Assembly: GCF_003589595.1 (NCBI RefSeq)
Contig: NW_020653200.1
Coordinates: forward strand, 6,976,594-7,040,593
From: Hyposmocoma kahamanoa
Lineage: Eukaryota; Arthropoda; Insecta; Lepidoptera; Cosmopterigidae
Reading direction: 5' to 3'
Length of the DNA stretch: 64,000 nt
Part shown: positions 56,745 through 64,000 of the stretch, piece by piece
How the letters are laid out: each line of letters starts with the position of its first letter
Numbering within the stretch: position 1 is the first letter of the stretch
The notes under the pieces: model-generated
Databases searched by the model: none
What the model was told of the DNA's origin: nothing
What the model saw: the letters and a program-made list of their open reading frames with translations, nothing else
Position numbers and translations under genes: made by a program

Positions 56745-57985
56745 CATAATTCCTACTTGTAATATCCTATTAGTCGTGTACAAAAAAGACGAAATCGACG
56801 TTTCACAAAAGGGTGCCACTAATGATAGTGTGCAATTTACTATGTAATCGAGGGGCATTCACTAATAAAACGAGCCTAAATAAGCAATCACGTTACGTAG
56901 CAATGCTTTTAAGCAAATATAGGCGGTCTCGTACTGTGATTTGGTTTTGCCAGACTGAAAGTTCATTCGACCAAACTACGCTGTTTCAATTCAACTTAGT
57001 GTAATTGCAAGGTTGGAAATACGAGTTCATATTTGATACTCATTTTTCCTATCATTTATTTGGCTACGTAGGCAAGAAGTAAAAAGCAACATTATTTAAC
57101 AGCTGGCGTCATCTCTCATAAAATCAATACGTGTTCTGATTTCCATATAAATGCAATTTAATGGACATATTTATTACAGATAAGAGGCTCTTTGATAATC
57201 TTTGATAGGGTGTGAGTTGAACAATTTGTGCTTCAAACAATTTACCTGCGTCCGAAGTAATCTGGGTGTCACCTTTTTTTTTTCACCTGGCGTTCATTTG
57301 ACTGAACTACCTGAACTGACTGAATAGTTTAAAGTCGACTGAATTACGAAGGTATTCCTTACTAGAAGATTGTGGCGTAGCCTTAGCGAAAAGAAAGAAA
57401 AAGCTCGGTCTATATAAATTTAGTAATAAGTAAAAATCGACAAAAACAGTAAATCACGTGAAGTTTGAGTTTGAGTTTACATGTGGACGGGCACGTCCTC
57501 TCCTTTTCAAAATTTTGATGGTAATGATGACGGAATGAACCAATGTAAGAATAGTGGAAGGAAAAAGGAATTCGAAAACGATTCAAAATTTTAAAATGAA
57601 GTGGCCACGAACCAGTAAAGTGGAAGATAAATACGTGGGATGACGTTGAAGGAGGTCAGCCTCTTCACAAGATGAACTAAACAATATTTCATTACACTCT
57701 TTCCACATTCATTCATTTATTATACATAGCTTAAACATTAAGGGTATCTTGTTTTTTGTTATTAGAATCGAATAGAATAAGCTTTGTTGCATACAATAGA
57801 AACAAAAACAATGGTGCACAAAGCAGTTATTTCGAATAAAATCGAACTGAATATATACTTAAACAAACTTCATAAAACATACTGTATACATATAGTTACA
57901 TACTAAATGCATCTATACCTACACAGTAAATAGAATACGGTTTTGATATGTATATATCAAAATGTATGTATATTTATAAACGATA
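56745..57985. other. Unassigned DNA
   Basis: No gene. A weak RTE-like reading at 57560-57660 is too short to support. Confidence 0.4.
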
Positions 57986-57989
57986 ATAT

Positions 57990-58140
57990 TATTATTAACC
58001 CATTTATACCCACTGTTCTCCAGTTAGGCCAAGGTTTAGGCCATTGTAGTCAGCCCGCATAATTTCATATACAAATTCCGATAAACTCCGAGGGGTGAGT
58101 GAGAGTTCATACCCACGGCCTCGATGCTCCTGTTTGAAAG
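57990..58140 (+). repeat. Family S fragment
   Basis: Blocks ccactgttctccagttaggc, tttcatatacaaattccgat and aaactccgaggggtgagtga follow the order of family S. Confidence 0.5.
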
Positions 58141-58371
58141 GCGGTATTTTATAATAATACATAAATATGTAATTTATACAATTTGGATGACAAATACTTG
58201 ACGAAGTGATGAGTAATGTTCCTTTACCAATTTCTTAAATTTATCAAGCCACTGGGCATATCTTAAAGCTCTCAACAGGTCGTTCCATAAACGAGCTGCC
58301 TGGGCCCAAAACATTTTATCAGAGTTCAAGGACAATGCGTGGGTAGTTGTAAGACACGCGAGTATCACTGT

Positions 58372-58615
58372 AGCAGTAAAACTCCTTGTAAAGGAATTCG
58401 TCCAGTGAAGTACTGCCACCTTACCTATTTCTGCCGCCAAGTAGTGAGCTTTACCGCGGCTGCGTCCCGATTTTGAAGGGTAAGGGTGCTGGGGAAATTA
58501 TAGGTACATGGAACTTGTCAACTTATGTCAGATCTCTGCGATTTAAAGCTCTGAGTGGCACAGCAACTGTTACGGTTAGGTGTGTAGCTTATTATCAGGC
58601 GCACGAGCTTGAACT
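58372..58615 (+). repeat. Family A copy A11
   Basis: Plus orientation, from gtagcagtaaaactccttgt to attatcaggcgcacgagctt, with the A-rich tail missing. A short internal segment is lost around ttatgtc-agatct. Confidence 0.8.
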
Positions 58616-58619
58616 TAAG

Positions 58620-59130
58620 CAGAAAAAGTGGGCGAAGGCGAATTGGCACCCATTTGAGCTTACTATGAAATTGTAATATATCATTTTCGCTTATTACAAA
58701 ATTGTGATGCTATTTGAATCCTAAATGAATGATATTCTTATGAATCTAATTCCAAAATTTTAGTTTAGAGTGTCCCAAATTTATTCAATTGCTCTTCAGT
58801 AAGATTGACAGCGGCATAGTCTAGAATAGGTAATAGAAGGGATTTTGCTAGCGTATTTTAGTAGCAATAGGAAGGAATTTTCGAAGACTTCTTATGAATA
58901 CCGCCGATACAAAAGTGTTAAGGGCTTGTTTTCTGTATTTGAGGAACTCACCTGAGATTTCATTACCGATTGTCCAGTTTATAACCCCGTATTTATTTCA
59001 TTACAAATTATATACAAATTAGTAAGCTTTAACGAAATTTGTAATACTAAACTAAACTAACTACGGATGCTAAAACTAAAGTTTCAAAGACGCAACATTA
59101 TGGTAAAGTAGTTTTCCATCGATTTTCACC
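58620..59130. other. Unassigned DNA left of the LINE
   Basis: No gene recognised. A block at about 59070-59130 (tttcaaagacgcaaca, ccatcgattttcaccaagg) resembles 61330-61370 on the other side of the LINE, so the LINE may have landed in an older repeat. Confidence 0.4.
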
Positions 59131-59131
59131 A

Positions 59132-59181
59132 AGGTACATATACCTACGATATAAGGTATATCGTAGTTATATGTATGTACC
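59132..59181. repeat. Imperfect hairpin at the LINE 5' junction
   Basis: Left arm aaggtacatatacctacgata and right arm tatcgtagttatatgtatgtacctt pair, with a few extra bases on the right, around a 5-nt loop. The right arm ends where the LINE frame begins. Confidence 0.75.
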
Positions 59182-60923
59182 TTTGGTTAGGTAACCACGA
59201 TATTAATACTGTTCTGCAGAATTCTGAATCAAACCCCGTAGTTATCTCTAACACCTTTAACAAATACTTTGCTGAAATAGGAAACGATAACATAACCACG
59301 GACGTAGTCAAGGAAAATAAATCCGCATATACCGACAGTTATATTGAGAACTCACTTTATCTACAACCCGTAGATCCCCGCGAAGTAAACTCTATAATAA
59401 GGAACCTAAAAAACAAGGGCAGCTATGGTATCGACGAAATGCCCCCAATACTAATTAAAAAATGCGCTGAAAGCCTTACAATACCCTATACATTACTCAT
59501 AAATCAATCCTTCCTAGAAGGTTGTTACCCAGACCTCTTAAAAACATCAATTGTAAGACCAATTTTTAAGGGGGGTTGTAAAACAGATCCTAATAACTAT
59601 CGACCCATCTCGCTACTACCGACATCGTCAAAAATTTTCGAAACAGCGATGTGTAAGAGACTAAACTCATTCTATAAGAAATTTAAAATATTTAATAAAA
59701 ATCAACATGGATTTCGAAAACACCATTCTACCATACTTGCAATATACAAATACACCCAACAAATATTAGATACACTAAATAAAAGGGAATATGCTGTAGG
59801 TCTCTTGCTTGATATGACCAAAGCGTATGATCGTGTTAAATACAATATACTGTTAGACAAACTCTACAAAACGGGTATAAGAGGTATCGCCCACAAATGG
59901 ATGTCTTCTTACCTATCAAAACGTAACCAATATGTGGAAATAGAATATACAAATTATAAAACGGGTAAAATTCATTACGTAAGATCGGACAATACAAACG
60001 TCCAGAACTCTATCCCACAGGGTACGGTTCTCGGCTGCACTCTGTTTCTTGTTTACATTAACGATTTACCTAAAATTATAAATGAACACTGTAGCCTTTT
60101 TGCTGACGACATAGCTGTTTTATTTTCAGGCACAAACACTCACCAAATAAAAAACAAACTAGACATGACATTAGACTCAATTGTAAACTGGCTTGACGAA
60201 CACAATCTAAAATTAAACCTAACGAAAACCAAAATTATAGAATTCAGACCTTCACAAAAGAAATCCCTTCATTTAACATACACCTACACGGGCACTCAAA
60301 TTGTTGTACACAATACAACAACCCTGTTAGGCATAGACATCGATACAAATGTCAACTGGCAACCACAAATCTGTAAATTATCTAAACAACTATCCTCTCT
60401 AATTTTTGCATTAAAACATCTAAAAAAAACTACCGACCTTCAAACTACACTTACAGCATATTACGCCTTTATATATTCCAAATTCACGTACGGTATAATT
60501 ATATGGGGAAATTGCTCAAATGTGCATAATATTTTCGTATTGCAAAAAAGATGCATAAGGGTATTATTTAATATTAAACCAACCGATTCATGTAAACCCT
60601 ACTTTGTTAAACACAAAATATTAACCCTAGCTTCCATATACATTCTTGAGAGTTGTAAGTTTGTCAGGAAGCATATGTACTTGTACTCCCCAATCAAAAC
60701 AGAAATAAAGAGAAATAACAGAAACCTGCATAAATTGAAACTTCCCGCAACCACACTCAGTCTGTACAGATCCGGCCCACACTCAATGGCAATTAGGATT
60801 TACAATACTATACCAAATGAAATAAAAAACCAAGAAAAGTTATCAACATATATTACCCTCCTGAAAGAGTACCTCATTGACAAGGCCTTCTATACATTGG
60901 ACGAACTATTCGATAAAAAATGA
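59175..60923 (+). CDS. LINE reverse transcriptase (5'-truncated, open frame)
   Basis: This open frame of 582 codons encodes the reverse transcriptase of a Jockey/CR1-group LINE, which copies LINE RNA into DNA at the insertion site. Visible motifs: YGIDEMPPILI (about 84-94), IVRPIFKGG and NNYRPISLLPTSSKI (126-154), NQHGFRKHHST (176-186), motif A LLLDMTKAYDRV with catalytic Asp at 213, motif B IPQGTVLG (280-287), motif C LFADDIAVLF with Asp-Asp at 311-312, then LGIDIDTNVNW, a C-terminal LQKRCIRVLF block, ILTLASIYILESCKFV and a normal stop. No endonuclease domain precedes it, and the first codons (MYLWLG) probably derive partly from the flank, so the true protein began further upstream. The absence of stops suggests a young copy. 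Confidence 0.88.
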   Translation: MYLWLGNHDINTVLQNSESNPVVISNTFNKYFAEIGNDNITTDVVKENKSAYTDSYIENSLYLQPVDPREVNSIIRNLKNKGSYGIDEMPPILIKKCAESLTIPYTLLINQSFLEGCYPDLLKTSIVRPIFKGGCKTDPNNYRPISLLPTSSKIFETAMCKRLNSFYKKFKIFNKNQHGFRKHHSTILAIYKYTQQILDTLNKREYAVGLLLDMTKAYDRVKYNILLDKLYKTGIRGIAHKWMSSYLSKRNQYVEIEYTNYKTGKIHYVRSDNTNVQNSIPQGTVLGCTLFLVYINDLPKIINEHCSLFADDIAVLFSGTNTHQIKNKLDMTLDSIVNWLDEHNLKLNLTKTKIIEFRPSQKKSLHLTYTYTGTQIVVHNTTTLLGIDIDTNVNWQPQICKLSKQLSSLIFALKHLKKTTDLQTTLTAYYAFIYSKFTYGIIIWGNCSNVHNIFVLQKRCIRVLFNIKPTDSCKPYFVKHKILTLASIYILESCKFVRKHMYLYSPIKTEIKRNNRNLHKLKLPATTLSLYRSGPHSMAIRIYNTIPNEIKNQEKLSTYITLLKEYLIDKAFYTLDELFDKK

Positions 60924-61230
60924 GAAGTATTAGAAATGAAATGCATAAATTAACAAAAATAATAATAATATTAAATTGCGTTAATAATTTTTGTAATAGC
61001 AATTGATTGTATAACATTGTATAACTTTGTATTAATTACTTATCATCATATTTTTTTATAAATATTTTGTATAAATTTTTGTATAAATACTTAAGCTTAT
61101 GTAGTGCCATCTTGATTTTTGCAGTGCCCTTGCAGGGTACCACATGCTTAAAGCTACATAATTCTATGTTTTTGTAAGACCTCTTGAAAAACCATGTGGT
61201 AGGCAAATAAATAAATAAATAAAAAAATAA
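59182..61230 (+). mobile_element. 5'-truncated LINE with (AAAT)n tail
   Basis: The element comprises the open reverse-transcriptase frame, about 280 bp of AT-rich 3' untranslated sequence containing gtgcccttgcagggtaccac and ccatgtggtaggc, and a tail of aaat units (about 61205-61230). No clear target duplication was found at the ends. Confidence 0.75.
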
Positions 61231-61234
61231 AAGA

Positions 61235-61390
61235 ATAATTGATTATTTAGAGGATCTGTTACCAGCTTATTGAAGGTCTTTGTTGAAGGTCAGTTGTTAT
61301 ATACACTGCAAGATAATACAGGCACTAAATCCAATGCTTCAAAAACGCCGTACTTTTCAATCCATTTTCACCACGGAAGAAAAAGATAAT
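61235..61390. repeat. Family E repeat
   Basis: The block gaggatctgttaccagctta and ttgaaggtcagttgtta resembles 62125-62215 (gggcaatctgttaccagctg, ggaagggcagtcggta). Confidence 0.5.
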
Positions 61391-62120
61391 GGAAGTTAAC
61401 AGTCTTTCAACTTACTAGTCAACTAGTCAACCTTAGATTATATTATTCAAATCGCTGTCACCAAAATTCACACTTACATAATGTTAAAAACTATGAAATC
61501 TTGATAATGATTAATCGCAATTTCTAAATTAAAAGATGTAACAAATTTTGAACAGTTAATATAATTTAAACTTTACCCAGTTTGGTATGATATCTTTGAA
61601 GGTTCAATACTTATTATTGCAGGTTACGAAATTTTGATTTTATAATTGAAATTTCATTCAATGTGCTGCCGTCAAGCGGCAATAGCTGAAAGACGAATGA
61701 TCAACGCCTACGAATGTTCGACTGAACGTCCAAAAAAAGTCCACCATTTTGCAGAGGTAAAAGGCTTATTTCTTTTCTTATAACAAAAAATATATTACGA
61801 TAAACAGAAAATCGCAAATTTATTAAAATAAAATAAGACTTAACGATCGTATGAAAGAATACCATACAGGTGCGACTATGCACTCTTAAGCAGCAAAAAA
61901 AAGGCACTTTTCCACCATTGCCGAGGTTTTCTGCGAGATAATTGACACGACCGTACCTTGCAAAACGAAGATGCCGCCATTGGCAAATTAAATACGTGGA
62001 ACTACGCGTACTGTTGGCACACGTAACACGTCTTCTAAGCACTTGTACTGTATTTATTGCTCTGTGATTTTCAGCAACGTATATATATTCGTATACACAT
62101 ACGATACTAATACATACGGA
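61390..62120. other. Unassigned DNA
   Basis: No gene recognised. Confidence 0.45.
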
Positions 62121-62124
62121 TCTG

Positions 62125-62215
62125 CAGAATAATTTATTATTTCGGGCAATCTGTTACCAGCTGAGTACGGTTCTCGGTGGAAGGGCAGTCGGTAGGTTAC
62201 TGGTTAGGTAGATAC
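62125..62215. repeat. Family E repeat, copy 2
   Basis: See 61235-61390. It ends in ggttactggttaggtagata, which resembles the tggttaggtaac word at the LINE 5' junction (59182). Confidence 0.45.
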
Positions 62216-62233
62216 ATATTTTTTATCTCACGT

Positions 62234-62300
62234 CTTCTTTTATGATAAACATTTTATATAATACTACATGTATTATATAAAATGTTTATCATAAAAGAAG
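62234..62300. repeat. Perfect 31-bp hairpin
   Basis: Arms 62234-62264 (cttcttttatgataaacatt...) and 62270-62300 are exact complements over 31 bp with a 5-nt loop (tacat). It is the longest perfect hairpin in the window. AT-rich and not part of an identified element. Confidence 0.93.
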
Positions 62301-62309
62301 GGTACTTAT

Positions 62310-62860
62310 TTATAGCAGTATACCATTTCGTTCAACTCTATCGTTTTCGTCGTTTTCCGGAGAGCATATAAGACGGCAATTTCACTAACACGGCAACCGT
62401 TTCTGCAATTTTTTATAATTAAATAGGCGAGATGGTAAATATATAACAAATTAAATGTTAAGTACATCAATTTCACTACAAAGAGCTTTGGGCGATTTCT
62501 ACGGGCGAGTGTCTCAAATTAAATTATTTTTTAGGATAGGGTTTTTAGGATAGGGTAGGGTAGGGCATTCATCCAAACAAAAAATATTATGCCAGTTCAG
62601 TTCGAAACCCTGTTTTGCGAGATGTTATTGTTTAAAGTTATGAATTTTGCATAGAAATAACGTTATTTCAACTTTTAACTATTCTATGATCTTGGAATGA
62701 TTACGATTTGCAATTGAGCTGCCATGGTCATTATTATTTGTGTCAATACTTTCTAAGTGATTTTACAGATTTGATTTGTTCCAGTTATATCTCGGAGTGG
62801 TTACGGTATAGGAGAAGAGCGCTGTATAATATCATTATTATCTGTGCTCTTATCGATGCT
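62310..62860. other. Unassigned DNA
   Basis: A short direct repeat of aggatagggt(t/a)(t/g)gg-like words lies at 62533-62565. Nothing else was recognised. Confidence 0.45.
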
Positions 62861-62864
62861 TAGG

Positions 62865-62985
62865 TATTCGCGATTCTTACACATAGGAAATTAAACTATT
62901 TTTTTCGTGTCTAAATCGCGTATATTTGTTGATTCAGACAAGCCAAAGTTTCGGGACTAATGTGCCTTTATATTAATTTTTGTTT
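62865..62985 (+). repeat. Family B repeat
   Basis: Contains gcgattcttacacataggaa, attaaactatttttttcgtg, aaatcgcgtatatttgttga and caaagtttcgggac in family order. Confidence 0.65.
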
Positions 62986-62989
62986 ATAT

Positions 62990-64000
62990 TTCTACTGATT
63001 TTTTAAAGTGTCAATAAATGGTCATTTAAATAAGAACTATAATAATATTTTATGTCAGCGTTGACACTTAATATTTAAATTCAAATCCATGGAGTTGAAA
63101 GCGGCATATCGCTTATGATTACAACGCTTCGATAAAGTGTCTCCAGTTGACGTGTTCTTGACTGTAAATCACCTTACAGTTTCATCTCGCATCAGCTCTT
63201 AAGTATACGTGATTTAAAAAAATGTAAATTTTCAGATGCAGGTATCGCTATATTGGTTTATTTTAGCTACATTCAAAGTTTAATGACATGTAGCATACAA
63301 CTTTAAGTGCTAAACAAAATAACATTTATTCATTACGCAGTTAATAATTTTATCGATATCGATGTTATTAACAACTTGCACAATATAGTAGACAGTCCTG
63401 TGGGGATTCTCATTTTTATTTTTTGTCTCACGTTTACGTTACGATTTGACGTTTGTTAATTAAAAACTCTAACATGTGGATCGTAAGGTCCATGATTAAG
63501 CGAAGAATAACTGTAAGTATTACTTTTTAGATCGATAATTCAATATTTGCGAAATGTTCAAAATTAGAGTCATTAACTCTAATTTTGAAAAAAATGCTCC
63601 AAAAAGCATTATTTCGTTTTATTTAATTTTTATTTTGTATTGTAAAACGCATATATGTATTTGTTTTGCCTTAATAACCAGTCGAAATACTCTTACGGCG
63701 CGTGTACACGCTAAGAAATTCGACGTGTCTGCTACAGAAAAGATGAGAATAGTCTTGTACACGACAAGAACTTTGCCGGATCTAGCTACGAAAATATGTC
63801 GTGACTAGATCCGGCAAGACAAGAAAATGATGACTATGTACACTATACGAATGCTTTCGGGCAGACGTGTGTACGGTAAATGTGTCAGTGCATTAACGAG
63901 TCTTCCAGGTAGCTGTCGTTTTACTAGCGACTGTGGGAATAAATATGTTGATTAATAATATTAGGAAGTTTCAGAAATAAAATTCCAACTCCTTGTGTTC
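62990..64000. other. Unassigned DNA with two inverted repeats
   Basis: A perfect 14-bp hairpin (ttcaaaattagagt, loop catta) lies at 63557-63589. At about 63690-63870 an imperfect long inverted repeat is centred on ttgccggatctag/ctagatccggcaa and may be a MITE. No gene is supported. Confidence 0.5.

Noticed and set aside
63483..63515. Possible exon with ATG and gtaagtatt donor
   Set aside because: Only seven codons precede the donor and no partner exon was found.
1..64000. CRISPR array, bacterial operon, phage or rRNA
   Set aside because: No regular spacer pattern, no ribosome-binding sites with packed genes and no rRNA-like sequence; the window is eukaryotic.

Overview
This is an AT-rich, intron- and repeat-dominated stretch of an animal nuclear genome, most likely a moth or butterfly. 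The supporting signs are lepidopteran-type LINE C-terminal domains, an RTE element, several mariner/Tc1 lineages, tRNA-derived SINEs, short (CCTAA)n tracts (the insect telomere unit) and GT-AG spliced exons. No bacterial operons, CRISPR arrays or rRNA genes are seen. Three runs of N mark assembly gaps (10164-10263, 33688-33697, 46459-46858).

One host gene is supported, on the minus strand, with its 5' coding end at 39807 and its 3' end beyond the left edge. Four exons (39733-39816, 34466-34589, 27277-27362, 2361-2456) join with compatible phases into a 127-codon N-terminal part of a small multi-pass membrane protein, tentatively LAPTM4/DUF7027-like. A fifth exon-like block (33349-33401, 53 nt) has good splice sites but would shift the frame, so it may be a regulated or poison exon. 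Everything else from 2.4 to 39.8 kb lies in its introns; the 27.3 to 2.4 kb intron is about 25 kb.

The rest is mostly layered mobile DNA. DNA transposons: a mariner (19684-20958) with perfect 23-bp inverted ends and a D34D catalytic triad but three lesions, nested in one arm of an older palindromic element with TTAA ends; the end of a second copy of that mariner, running into the 400-N gap; two older mariner relics (7663-8750 and 23715-24150); the 5' part of a Tc1-like transposase with an apparent intron (3038-3660); a Crypton-like tyrosine recombinase relic (47280-48069); an hAT-type MITE; and several foldback elements. Retroelements: a LINE with a 582-codon open reverse-transcriptase frame (59175-60923), an internally deleted RTE (10660-11310), and at least nine decayed LINE C-terminal pieces. 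A roughly 300-bp repeat, called family A here, is present 11 times; one copy interrupts a mariner relic and is flanked by a 5-bp target duplication.

A recurring theme is that tandem simple repeats start at LINE 3' ends (hexamers at 21.8-22.0 kb, pentamers at 16.9-17.2 kb, TA at 26.95 kb, a 7-mer at 43.2 kb), as if retroposon tails seeded them. Several perfect short hairpins have no assigned element. All family names come from reading motifs by eye; no database search was possible.
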